A stretch of DNA of 64,000 bases, taken from Deltaproteobacteria bacterium (lineage in GTDB: Bacteria; Desulfobacterota; Binatia; Binatales; Binataceae). A program made the translations under genes and the position numbers. Below are positions 17,234 through 26,413 of the stretch, piece after piece (position 1 is the first letter of the stretch; each line of letters opens with the position of its first letter). The notes below the pieces were generated by a model. The model worked only from the letters and a program-made list of their open reading frames with translations, was not told where the DNA came from and did not search any database. The stretch lies in contig PLDK01000003.1 of assembly GCA_003135135.1 (NCBI GenBank), forward strand, positions 154,739 to 218,738, read 5' to 3'.

Positions 17234-18442
17234 CTAGATCAGCACCTTCGCTTCCTTGAGCCGCGCGATTTCCTCGGCACTGAACCCGAGCAGCTCGGTC
17301 AGCACTTCATCGGTATGCTCGCCGATCATCGGCGCGCCGCGATATTCGAGATCGATCGCGCCGAAATCCACCGGAAGTCCCGGCACGACGCGCTCGCCGA
17401 CTTCGGAATGCTTCAGCTTCACGAGCATGCTCGAGCGCGAGAAGACGGGATCCTCCATCAATTCGGGAGTGCTATAGACCGGTCCCGCGGCCAGACCGCG
17501 CGTGCGAAGTTTCGCGACCAGTTCATCGCGCGGATGGACGCGCGTACGCGCCGCGATTTCGCGCTCGAGCTCCTCGACGTTCGCCAGCCGGCCGAAGAGT
17601 CGGCCGAACTTCGGATCGGTCGCCATCGAAGGCGCTCCGAGCGCCTCGCACAGCTTGGTGAACTCGTCGTCGCTGGCGATCGCAATCGCGATCCATTGGT
17701 CGTCGCCTGCCGCCGGGAACACGCCATGCGGCGCCATCGACTCGTCGCGATTCCCCATCGCGGCCTGGTCGCGCCCGTTCATCAGAAAATTCATCATCGC
17801 TTCGGGCATCATGCTCGTAACCATCTCGGCCATCGACAGGTCGAGGTACTGCCCTTCGCCGGTCCGATCGCGATAGTGCAGCGCGGCGAGCAGAAAGAAC
17901 ACCATGCCGGTGCCCACCGCGAAGTCCGGCCACGTCCCGCCGATCCCGCACGGAAACGAATCGGGATAACCCGTGATATGGCACAGCCCGGCGAAGGCCT
18001 GCGTGGTCGGCCCAAAGCCGACACTGCCCGCCAGCGGACCGTCCTGGCCCAGTGGAGTGCCGCTCAGCATGATTATGTCGGGTTTGGTTTTCACGAGATC
18101 GTCGTAGGCGAGATGGTATTTCGCCATGTTGCCCACGGTGAAATTTTCGGTGACGAAATCACTCTGCCGGATAATCTTGCGCGCGATTTCCTGCGCTTCG
18201 GGCATCGCGAGATTCAGCGCGATGCTGCGCCGGGAGGTATTGATCGCGTGGAAAATTCCGCTGCGGTTGGCGCCGATCGATCCGTCGGTGCCGGTCAGAA
18301 ATCGCACCAGGTCCGGCGCGGTCGACGTTTCGATCCTGATTACGTCGGCGCCCAGCGCGCCCAGCCACGCGGTCGCGTGCGGCACCGAGTAGATCCACCC
18401 GAAATCCGCTACCCGGATTCCTTCCAGCGGCCGGGTTCCCAT
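17234..18442 (-). CDS. CaiB/BaiF (class III) CoA-transferase
   Basis: PLEGIRVADFGWIYSVPHATAWLGALGADVIRIE; GEGQYLDLSMAEM with conserved Asp. Confidence 0.92.
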   Translation of the reverse strand: MGTRPLEGIRVADFGWIYSVPHATAWLGALGADVIRIETSTAPDLVRFLTGTDGSIGANRSGIFHAINTSRRSIALNLAMPEAQEIARKIIRQSDFVTENFTVGNMAKYHLAYDDLVKTKPDIIMLSGTPLGQDGPLAGSVGFGPTTQAFAGLCHITGYPDSFPCGIGGTWPDFAVGTGMVFFLLAALHYRDRTGEGQYLDLSMAEMVTSMMPEAMMNFLMNGRDQAAMGNRDESMAPHGVFPAAGDDQWIAIAIASDDEFTKLCEALGAPSMATDPKFGRLFGRLANVEELEREIAARTRVHPRDELVAKLRTRGLAAGPVYSTPELMEDPVFSRSSMLVKLKHSEVGERVVPGLPVDFGAIDLEYRGAPMIGEHTDEVLTELLGFSAEEIARLKEAKVLI

Positions 18443-19710
18443 CAGATGATCCCCGCCGCTGCGAGTTCTGCGAGCGCCGCATCAGACCGCCCGATTCTCT
18501 CGCCAAGAATCTTTTGATTGTGCTCGCCCAGCATCGGCGCCCCGCGCACGATTCGCCACGGCGTGCGCGTGAACTTGCACGGCGCACCGGGCATCCGCAC
18601 TTCGCGGGCGGCGGGATGCTCGAGATCGATGAAAAATTTCCGTGCCTTGTATTGCTCGTTGCCCGCGGCTTCGGCCGGGGAATACACCGGGAAGCACGGC
18701 ACGTGTTCCGCCTGCGCCTTTTCGAACACCTCGGCGCGAGTCCGCGTAGATAGCCAGTCGATTGCACCGGCTTCGATCGCGTCGATATGCGCGGCGCGGC
18801 CTAGGTTGGTGTCGAACAGCTCGCTATCCATCCACTCGGGATTACCCATCGCCTTCTTGGCGCCGCGCCAGAAGCGATCGGTGCCGGCGCTGAAGCTCAC
18901 CCACCCATCCTTGCACGGATAAACCCACTGCGCGGCCATTTTGCGGCGGGTCGAGAGCCGCTGGAACGATGGCGAATCGGGCGTCTCATGAGAGTAAAAC
19001 CCGATGTTGGGGCGAATCATGCTGATCATCGAGAGCCACTGGCCGACATCGACGTGCTGCCCCGCGCCATTAGTCATTCGGCTGTATAGTGCGCACATCG
19101 CGGCGGCCGCCGCTGTATAGCCAGTCAAATAGTCAGACTGCCTGCCGCCCGGCTTCAGCGGCGGTTGATTCGATGGGTCGGTTACCTGATGCCACGGGGT
19201 CTCGCAACCGACCCCGCTCATGTGCGTGGCGACCAGGTCGCCGCCGCGTAGATTCCGGTAGGGCGACTCGGCGCCGAAGAAGGTTATCGATACGACGATC
19301 AGCTTCGGGAATCGGGCTGTGATCGTGCGCCAGTCAATCCCGAGCTTCTCGTTCAGCTCCGGACGATTCGGATTGAAAACAATGTCCACCGGCGCGAGCA
19401 GATCGAGCGCAAGATCGCGCCCGCGCCGGTTTTCCAGGTCGATCGTCACGCCGAGCTTGTTGGTGTTGAGGTAGAGATGCAGCCCGCCGGTTTCGGGGTC
19501 GGGCATCTCATCGCGAAACGGTCCCAGCACCCGTTCCATCGATCCCGTTCGCGGCGGCTCGACCTTGACGACCTCGGCGCCGAAATCGGCGAACGACTTC
19601 GCGGCCATCGATGCGGCCAGAAAGGGCATCGTGTCGAGGCACGGCAACTCGACGACCTTGAGGCCTTCGAGCGCGCGCGGCGGCTCCCGGAAGGGCTCCA
19701 AACGCGCCAT
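18442..19710 (-). CDS. CaiB/BaiF (class III) CoA-transferase, second paralogue
   Basis: ALEGLKVVELPCLDTMPFLAASMAAKSFADFGAEVVKVEPP; GAGQHVDVGQWLSM; overlaps the next gene by 1 bp. Confidence 0.92.
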   Translation of the reverse strand: MARLEPFREPPRALEGLKVVELPCLDTMPFLAASMAAKSFADFGAEVVKVEPPRTGSMERVLGPFRDEMPDPETGGLHLYLNTNKLGVTIDLENRRGRDLALDLLAPVDIVFNPNRPELNEKLGIDWRTITARFPKLIVVSITFFGAESPYRNLRGGDLVATHMSGVGCETPWHQVTDPSNQPPLKPGGRQSDYLTGYTAAAAAMCALYSRMTNGAGQHVDVGQWLSMISMIRPNIGFYSHETPDSPSFQRLSTRRKMAAQWVYPCKDGWVSFSAGTDRFWRGAKKAMGNPEWMDSELFDTNLGRAAHIDAIEAGAIDWLSTRTRAEVFEKAQAEHVPCFPVYSPAEAAGNEQYKARKFFIDLEHPAAREVRMPGAPCKFTRTPWRIVRGAPMLGEHNQKILGERIGRSDAALAELAAAGII

Positions 19711-19712
19711 CG

Positions 19713-20405
19713 CTACTCGGCCATTTCCGCTGTCAGATTGTCGAGGAGGTCGATCAGTTCCGCCATCGAGCTGATCACGTAGTCGGGTTTGAAATACGGA
19801 TGGGTCTGCAGGTACTTGAACGACGCCGTGCCGGTGGAGACCGCGACCGCCGCGCCGTAACCCGCGCCGAGCGCGGCCATGGTATCGCGCGGCTCGTCGC
19901 CAACGTACATGCAGGCGCGGGGAAGTATCGCCGCCTTGAGCGCGGTCTGCTTGAGGCTCTCTGTCTTGTCCAGCGCACGCAGCGAGCTCGTGTTCTGCGT
20001 GACGACCTGGTCCAGGTACGAGGCGAGCCCGACCATCGCGAGCTTCTCGACCAGCCGCTGCGAATCGCCCGGGCGGCTGGTGATCACCCCGGTCGCGTAG
20101 CCGCGCCGCTTCAGTTCGGCCAGCGTATCCTGCACGTGCGGCAGCACCTCGAGACGCTCGGTCTTGTCGACCTCGGCCAGGAAGTATGCGTACGCGAGCT
20201 TCACGTACTCAGGCCTGAGATGCTCCGGCACGCCGAGCCATACGTCATCGCTGGAAAGCGCTTCGCGAAAGCGCTCATGGGTGAGCGGCGGCTCGTGGCC
20301 GAGTTCGTCGAGCGCGCTTTTCGCGGCGATATACAGCGGGCCATGTATATCGACCAGCGTGCCGTCGAGATCGAAAAAGACCGCCTTGAATTTGCGCGAT
20401 GCCAA
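19713..20405 (-). CDS. HAD-family hydrolase (phosphoglycolate phosphatase-like)
   Basis: FKAVFFDLDGTLVDIHGPLY; TSRPGDSQ; MYVGDEPRDTMAALGAGYGAAVAVSTG. Probable TTG start at 20405. Confidence 0.88.
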   Translation of the reverse strand: MASRKFKAVFFDLDGTLVDIHGPLYIAAKSALDELGHEPPLTHERFREALSSDDVWLGVPEHLRPEYVKLAYAYFLAEVDKTERLEVLPHVQDTLAELKRRGYATGVITSRPGDSQRLVEKLAMVGLASYLDQVVTQNTSSLRALDKTESLKQTALKAAILPRACMYVGDEPRDTMAALGAGYGAAVAVSTGTASFKYLQTHPYFKPDYVISSMAELIDLLDNLTAEMAE

Positions 20406-20470
20406 TAAAATTCCTCGAGCTTCCCTACCGGAGTGTGTAGAGATGCCGAGCGGACTGTCAAGCGGGGCCG

Positions 20471-22615
20471 CTAGGGGCTGCGCTGATACAGCAGCAGATA
20501 CTCGCGCCGCCCTCCGATCACTTTCTTTACGTACTCGCGCGTCTCCTTGTATGCGATATTCTCGACCCACTCGTCATCGGCGCCGGAAAAATCGGCCACC
20601 CACTTCGAAACCGCGTGCTCGCCCGCGTTATACGCCGCGACCGCATGAAACGCGTTGCCGCCGAACATCTCGAGCAGGTTTTTCAAATACGCCGTCCCCA
20701 GCTCGACGTTAACCGAGGGATCGTAGAGACGGATCGCCTCGCTATCCATGCCATGCTCGGACGCCATCTTCTTCGCCGTCGACGGAATCAACTGCATCAG
20801 GCCGCGCGCGTTCGAACCCGACGTGGCATTGGGGTTGAACAAGCTCTCCTGCCGCGCCAACGCGAGCACCAGGTAAGGGTCCAGCGCGAGCCGGGTGGAC
20901 GCGGACGCAAAGAGATCCCAGTACGCGCGCGGATAGCGAACCCGCTCGGCGACGGCGTGGCTCATCTGGCCGTTTTTTTCCATGTGCGTCGCAGCCACGA
21001 TCGCGTCATACCACGCATCGGCACTCGCCAGTCCGGCCAGCACGAAACGCCGCATCTCGATGGTGCCGCCGGCATGTTCATCGAGCGCCTTCAACTCGCC
21101 GGGCTCAAGCTCCTTGAGTCCCATCGCGCGGATCGTCTGAAGCCGCGCCATGTGATACTCGGCGACGCCGGTGACGGCGGGCGCAGCGCCGTATTGCGGA
21201 TCCGGCGCCGACGCGGCCGGAAGATCGGGTCTGGCGCCCGCGACCCGCCGGCTGGCGAGCTCGGGATAATAGTTGGTGTCGGTGCTATCGGCGAGTTTTG
21301 CGAAAATCGCGCGAGCATCGGTGGAATCGCCCGCATTTTCCAGCGCACGCGCACGCCAGTACTCGCACATGTCGAGATTGGCCGCATCTTTCGCGCGGGC
21401 GCCGGCAAGCTTGAATCCAGCCGCCGCGCTGCGGTAATTGCGCGCCAGATACAACGTCCACGGTATGCGAAACCGCGCGTCCTCGGCCCAATCGCTGCTT
21501 GGATAGCGCGCGGCCAGGCGTCGATATTGCGCACGGGCGGAATCGAGCCGGTGCTGTTCTTCGAAGATTCTACCGATACGGAGCATCGCACCGGGCGCGA
21601 GCGCGCTGGCCGGGAAATTCGCGACGAGTCTGTTCAGCGTCGCACGTGCGAGGTCGTCTTGATCGTCGTGCCAGTAGATTAGCGCCAGAGCTTCAAGGGC
21701 CGCCGGCGCGTCCGGTCCGCGGGGCGCGATTTGCAGATACGCGAGGATCGCGCGCCCGGCGCGGTCGGGTTCCGCCTTGAGCGCTCGCGCGGCCACCCAC
21801 AGCAGTTCCGCGCGAACCGACGGCTCCGGCTCCATCGCAAGCCCCGCGCGTACCTGCTCGTTGGCCGCGGACAAATCGCCCTCGCGCAGCAGCAACTCGG
21901 ATTCGTCGCGATGATAAGCGAGTGAAGCCGTGTCGGCGAGCTCGGGGTTAGACGCGAGGAGCGAACGAACAATCATGCGCGCTTCGGCGTCCGAGTCGGA
22001 GCGCGGATACTTGTCTCGCAGTTCCATCGCATCCGCATAGGCCGACTTTGGATTCCCGAGCGCGATGAGCGCGCTGGCTTCTGCGATGCGCGCGCGCTGC
22101 TCGATAGACGCTTCGGGCGTCCGCGCAATCAGCCGCGACGCGACGGGATATGCGTCGGCGTTGCGGCCGAGTTTCAGCAGATTTTCCGCAAGCAGCAACT
22201 CGCCGCGATCGATCATCACGCTATCCGGATACGAGCTGACGAGGCGATCGAGGGTGTCCGCCGAGGCATTCAGATCGCCCTGGTCGTGCTGAGCGAGCGC
22301 AAGGTAGAAGAGCGCATAGTCGCCGAGCGCGGAAAAATTGTCGGCCGCGAACGTGAGACGATCTATCGCGCGCGTATTGTCGTGGTTCTGGTAGGCGCGA
22401 TAACCGTCGAGGAACGCCGCCTGTGCGTCGGACGGCTGCTGGTTGGGCGCAGCTACAGGAGCGGCAAGTGACGGCGACAGCGTGGTTTCGGCCGCTGGCG
22501 CAACTTGCGAGGACGCGGCCGCTGAATCGGCACGCGCGGGCGCCGACGCGCATCCGGCGAGCAGCGTCGCGGATAGAATCATCAGCGCGCCATCGCGCCA
22601 CCACTTCGGTATCAT
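20471..22615 (-). CDS. slt: Soluble lytic murein transglycosylase (Slt-type) lipoprotein
   Basis: Lipobox LLAGC; TPR-like body; LARQESLFNPNATSGSNARGLMQLIPSTA. Confidence 0.9.
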   Translation of the reverse strand: MIPKWWRDGALMILSATLLAGCASAPARADSAAASSQVAPAAETTLSPSLAAPVAAPNQQPSDAQAAFLDGYRAYQNHDNTRAIDRLTFAADNFSALGDYALFYLALAQHDQGDLNASADTLDRLVSSYPDSVMIDRGELLLAENLLKLGRNADAYPVASRLIARTPEASIEQRARIAEASALIALGNPKSAYADAMELRDKYPRSDSDAEARMIVRSLLASNPELADTASLAYHRDESELLLREGDLSAANEQVRAGLAMEPEPSVRAELLWVAARALKAEPDRAGRAILAYLQIAPRGPDAPAALEALALIYWHDDQDDLARATLNRLVANFPASALAPGAMLRIGRIFEEQHRLDSARAQYRRLAARYPSSDWAEDARFRIPWTLYLARNYRSAAAGFKLAGARAKDAANLDMCEYWRARALENAGDSTDARAIFAKLADSTDTNYYPELASRRVAGARPDLPAASAPDPQYGAAPAVTGVAEYHMARLQTIRAMGLKELEPGELKALDEHAGGTIEMRRFVLAGLASADAWYDAIVAATHMEKNGQMSHAVAERVRYPRAYWDLFASASTRLALDPYLVLALARQESLFNPNATSGSNARGLMQLIPSTAKKMASEHGMDSEAIRLYDPSVNVELGTAYLKNLLEMFGGNAFHAVAAYNAGEHAVSKWVADFSGADDEWVENIAYKETREYVKKVIGGRREYLLLYQRSP

Positions 22616-22687
22616 CTAGTCTTGGTTAGCGCATGCTGGAAGCGTCTTCAATTGGAAGGTAGTTCTCCGGCGCGACATCGGAGCGCT

Positions 22688-22744
22688 GTCAGGCAACTGA
22701 AAGAACGTCAGGTAGCTGAAAAAATGTCCGACAACTGAAAAAAT
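22688..22744. repeat. Three 19-bp tandem repeats overlapping the maf start codon
   Basis: gtcaggcaactgaaagaac / gtcaggtagctgaaaaaat / gtccgacaactgaaaaaat; third copy contains the first two bases of ATG at 22743. Confidence 0.85.
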
Positions 22745-23324
22745 GGGTGATTCAAGCAAAGTGATTCTTGCCTCGACGTCACCGCGGCGCCGTCAATTAT
22801 TGGGGGCGGCGGGAATCGAGTTCGAGGTGATCGAAAGCATGGTGCCGGAGCGGCACGAACCGGGCGAGCCGGCGCGCGACTACGCACTCAGGATGGCGCG
22901 GGAAAAGGCCGGCGCGGTTTCATCGCGGTTCCCGGAAGCGATTGTGATCGGCGCCGACACCATCGTGTTGTGCGAGAGTCAAATTCTGGAAAAGCCCGCC
23001 CATCCCGACGACGCGCGCCGGATGCTCGGGATGCTCTCCGGGCGCACTCACACGGTGGTGACTGCGTTTGCATTGGCGCGGGGCGCAAGCATCCTGGAGA
23101 GTTCGCCGGTCGAGAGCCGGGTCACTTTTCGTAAACTGGCTGAGGCCGAAATCGACGATTACATCGCCACCGAGGAACCATTCGACAAGGCCGGGGCGTA
23201 TGGAATTCAGGGCGTTGGCGGTGGATTTATTTCCCACGTCGAAGGATCGCGCGACAACGTGATGGGCTTGCCGACAGAGCGCGTCGTCGCGGCGCTCGCG
23301 CGATGGGGCGTGAAGCGCGCTTAG
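22743..23324 (+). CDS. maf: Maf-family nucleotide pyrophosphatase
   Basis: VILASTSPRRRQLLGAAGIEFEV; GADTIV; GKAGAYGIQG-like DKAGAYGIQGVG. Confidence 0.93.
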   Translation: MGDSSKVILASTSPRRRQLLGAAGIEFEVIESMVPERHEPGEPARDYALRMAREKAGAVSSRFPEAIVIGADTIVLCESQILEKPAHPDDARRMLGMLSGRTHTVVTAFALARGASILESSPVESRVTFRKLAEAEIDDYIATEEPFDKAGAYGIQGVGGGFISHVEGSRDNVMGLPTERVVAALARWGVKRA

Positions 23325-23338
23325 GCAAGGTCGCGGGA

Positions 23339-24028
23339 ATGTCGATTGGCAATGAAATTGAGCGGCGGCTGGAGATCGTGCGAGCGCGGATCGCCGCGGC
23401 TGCCCGCCACGCCGGCCGCAATCCTTCCTCGATTCGGCTCGTGCTCGCGAGCAAGACGCAGCCAAGCGAGGCGATTCGCGCCGCATCGCAGGCAGGCGCG
23501 CGCGATTTCGGCGAGAACTACGTCCAGGAGGCAATTGCGAAGCGCGCTGAGTTGGCGGACTTGACCGAAATTCGATGGCATCTGATCGGCCATCTGCAAA
23601 CCAACAAGGCAAGGGCGGCGGCAAGCGCATTCGCGCTCATCCACAGCGTTGATTCTGTCCGGCTGGCCGAGGCGCTGGGCCGCGCGCAACCGTCGCCGCG
23701 CGTCCGCGCGCTCATCGAAGTGAATCTCGGCGCTGAGGCGAGCAAGAGCGGAGTCGCGCCGGACGGAGTCGCCGCGCTCCTGGACGCGGTTCGCGACAAG
23801 ATTGAAATCGAGGGCCTGATGACGATTCCGCCGCCAGCCGCCGGCGCCGGGACGACGCGTCCCTACTTCGCGCGGCTGCGCGAGATGCGCGATCGCCTTG
23901 CAGTGCAATCGGGGCTTGCGCTAAGCGAACTCTCGATGGGCATGACCGACGACTTCGAAATCGCCATTGAGGAAGGCGCGACGATCGTGCGGATCGGACG
24001 CGCAGTCTTCGGCGAACGCACAGCGTGA
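23339..24028 (+). CDS. yggS: YggS-family PLP homeostasis protein
   Basis: [71 protein letters not shown]. Confidence 0.93.
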   Translation: MSIGNEIERRLEIVRARIAAAARHAGRNPSSIRLVLASKTQPSEAIRAASQAGARDFGENYVQEAIAKRAELADLTEIRWHLIGHLQTNKARAAASAFALIHSVDSVRLAEALGRAQPSPRVRALIEVNLGAEASKSGVAPDGVAALLDAVRDKIEIEGLMTIPPPAAGAGTTRPYFARLREMRDRLAVQSGLALSELSMGMTDDFEIAIEEGATIVRIGRAVFGERTA

Positions 24029-24064
24029 AAAAGTGAAAAAGTGAAAACGTGAAAGAATGAAAAA
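24025..24064. repeat. Five 8-bp tandem repeats (gtgaaaaa) joining yggS stop to proC start
   Basis: gtgaaaaa gtgaaaaa gtgaaaac gtgaaaga atgaaaaa; first unit holds the yggS TGA, last unit is the proC ATG. Confidence 0.88.
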
Positions 24065-24896
24065 ACTCGGATTCATCGGCGGCGGTAACATGGCCGAGGC
24101 GCTCGCGCACGGCCTTATCGCGCACAAGGTTTTCAAGCCGGGCGAAATTATCGTGTCCGACGTTGCGCCGGAGCGCCGGCGCAGACTCGCGCGTGCGCTC
24201 AAGGTCGCGACGACCGACGACAATGCCGAGGTCGTCCGCGAGGCCGGGGCGGTCCTGCTGGCAGTCAAGCCGCAGACGATCGACGCGGTGATGGCGGAAC
24301 TCGGGGCAGAATTGGCGAAAGCGAGCGGAAAGGCGGCCGGCAGGGGCAAGCTGTTCATTTCGATTGCCGCCGGCGTGACGATCGCGCGACTGACCCGCGG
24401 GCTGGGCAAGCGCGCGCGAGTGATCCGCGTGATGCCGAACGCGCCCGCGATGGTGGGTCATGGGATGGCGGCGATGGTGCGTGGGCGTGGAGCGTCGGCG
24501 GGAGACGAGGCGTTCGCGCTGCGCATCTTCAGGGCGGTGGGCGACGCCGTCGCGCTCAAGGACGAAAAGCTCCTGGACGTGGTCACGGCGCTTTCGGGCA
24601 GCGGCCCCGCTTACGTTTACCTGTTCGCCAAGGCGATGGCGGATGCGGCGGTGAGCGAAGGACTCCCGCGCGAACTGGCAATCCGGATGGCGCTGAAGAC
24701 GATTCGTGGCGCCGAACACCTGATGCGCGAGTCCAGGCGCGAGGTTGCCGATTTGATTGCGGCGGTCGCTTCGCCGGGCGGCACAACCGAGGCCGCGCTG
24801 CGCCGGTTCGCCGAGCATGGTTTTTCTGATATCGTGGCCGCCGCATTGCACGCCGCCAGCGATCGCTCACGCGAACTTGGCCGCGGAATCAACTAG
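24057..24896 (+). CDS. proC: Pyrroline-5-carboxylate reductase
   Basis: [55 protein letters not shown]. Confidence 0.94.
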   Translation: MKKLGFIGGGNMAEALAHGLIAHKVFKPGEIIVSDVAPERRRRLARALKVATTDDNAEVVREAGAVLLAVKPQTIDAVMAELGAELAKASGKAAGRGKLFISIAAGVTIARLTRGLGKRARVIRVMPNAPAMVGHGMAAMVRGRGASAGDEAFALRIFRAVGDAVALKDEKLLDVVTALSGSGPAYVYLFAKAMADAAVSEGLPRELAIRMALKTIRGAEHLMRESRREVADLIAAVASPGGTTEAALRRFAEHGFSDIVAAALHAASDRSRELGRGIN

Positions 24897-24911
24897 CGAG
24901 AGCGCTATCGC

Positions 24912-25214
24912 GTGTACGCCTGGACCAACCTGATTATCTTCATCGCGCAGACGCTCGACGGTTTGCTGACGCTCTATTTGTACGTCGTGATCATTTCCGC
25001 GTTGATGACGTGGATCGAGCCGAATCCGTACAACCCGATCGTCCGCTTCATATATTCGATCACGGAGCCGGTCTTCGATTGGTTCCGCGAACATGTCCCG
25101 GTGGTGTTCGGCGGAATCGATTTTTCACCGCTGATCGTGATCATCGCCATCCAGCTCATCCAGCGCGTCCTCATTCCGAGCGTGGTGCACGCGCTGATTC
25201 CCGTCTACGCGTGA
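24912..25214 (+). CDS. yggT: YggT-family membrane protein
   Basis: DGLLTLYLYVVIISALMTWIEPNPYNPIVRFIYSITEPVFDWFR. Confidence 0.88.
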   Translation: MYAWTNLIIFIAQTLDGLLTLYLYVVIISALMTWIEPNPYNPIVRFIYSITEPVFDWFREHVPVVFGGIDFSPLIVIIAIQLIQRVLIPSVVHALIPVYA

Positions 25215-25546
25215 ACCCGGACGGCAATCCTCCGGCAGCAGACACGCCTTGGATGCGAGTGGCCGACGGCGAGCTAACGATCGAGGTAACGGCTCGGCCG
25301 GGCGCCTCGCGCCGAGGAGTTACTGGCGTGAGTGGAGAGCGCCTCGTCATCGGCGTCCATTCAGGGCCACAAAAAGGCAAAGCGAACGACGAACTGATCG
25401 ACTATCTTGCCGGCGAGCTGCGCGTACCGCGATCGTCGCTGCTGATCGTTCGCGGGGCAACCTCGCGTCGCAAGACGATCCGAATCGTGACGCATGACCC
25501 GGCCAAGGCGGCATCGCGACTGCGGCAGATTGGCAGAGCAAAGTAG
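25211..25546 (+). CDS. yggU: DUF167 / YggU-family protein
   Basis: LTIEVTARPGASRRGVTGVSGERLVIGVHSGPQKGKANDELIDYLA; GTGA overlap with yggT stop. Confidence 0.85.
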   Translation: MNPDGNPPAADTPWMRVADGELTIEVTARPGASRRGVTGVSGERLVIGVHSGPQKGKANDELIDYLAGELRVPRSSLLIVRGATSRRKTIRIVTHDPAKAASRLRQIGRAK

Positions 25547-25672
25547 CGTCTGCCGGCGAGACCGAAGCGAATTGAAAGCGAAAGGCTGGCGTTTCGGTTG
25601 ACTGCGCTGCTTTTCGTGGTTACTTAAGGGGGTGGACGGTGAGACTTTTCGATTAGCAGTCCCGGTTTTGCG

Positions 25673-26062
25673 ATGCCAATTTACGAATACAAGTGCAACA
25701 AGTGTGGCGTGTTCGAGGCGATGCAGGGGATCAAAGAACCCCCGCTGAAGAAATGTCCTACCTGCAACAGCAAGGTGGAGCGGCAGATGTCGCGCGGCTC
25801 ATTCATCCTGAAGGGCAGTGGATGGTACGCGACGGACTACGCCAAGAAGAGCACACCGAGCAGCACGGACTCGGATTCAACCGCGGCGTCGGCCACGCCC
25901 GCGACCAACGGTAGTACGGCGTCGTCGAGCGATTCGTCGGCGAAGGCGGCTGGCGAGTCGAAGGCGGCGTCGGAGTCCAAATCGGCGTCATCGGAATCGA
26001 AGCCGTCCTCGCGCTCGAAATCCTCGTCCGAAAAGTCCGTGTCGGCCAAATCCGCCGGCTGA
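25673..26062 (+). CDS. FmdB-family zinc ribbon protein with Ser/Ala/Lys-rich tail
   Basis: MPIYEYKCNKCGVFEAMQGIKEPPLKKCPTCNSKVERQMS. Confidence 0.9.
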   Translation: MPIYEYKCNKCGVFEAMQGIKEPPLKKCPTCNSKVERQMSRGSFILKGSGWYATDYAKKSTPSSTDSDSTAASATPATNGSTASSSDSSAKAAGESKAASESKSASSESKPSSRSKSSSEKSVSAKSAG

Positions 26063-26324
26063 TTTTTCTTAGCGACTCTTTTCTTTGCGTCATCCCGATC
26101 GATTATCGCATCCTGGTCAGGCTAATATCCGCCCCGGTTCTTTGCCCACTAGCCCATTCTAAGGGGGCGAAGCCCGCATCTTTCTTCTTCCTCACTAAGG
26201 TGCACGGGGCACCTTTGCCATCGCATAGTCGCGAAAAGATGCGCTGCGCAGATTTTCGCGTCTTCTCACTGCGCGTGCAGGGGCCGCAGCCCCTGCCGCC
26301 CACCGCGCAGGTGATTTTTCCTTC

Positions 26325-26405
26325 ATGCCGCCGCCAACGGCGGGCGGCCTTAATACTGGGTGCAGGGGTCACCCCCTGCAAACCCACGGTGAGTTTCACT
26401 AGAAT
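26325..26405. repeat. Copy D of dispersed intergenic hairpin repeat
   Basis: aacggcgggcggccttaatactgggtgcaggggtcaccccctgcaaacccacggtgagtttcactagaat. Confidence 0.85.
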
Positions 26406-26413
26406 CGTGCGCT

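Noticed and set aside
25600-25640. TTGACT-N17-TACTTA upstream of the FmdB gene as a sigma70 promoter
   Set aside because: The -35-like box is reasonable but the -10 match is poor; not reported as a feature.
26190-26300. Hairpin cluster considered as a CRISPR-like array
   Set aside because: Hairpins differ from each other and are not regularly spaced direct repeats; no cas genes in the window.
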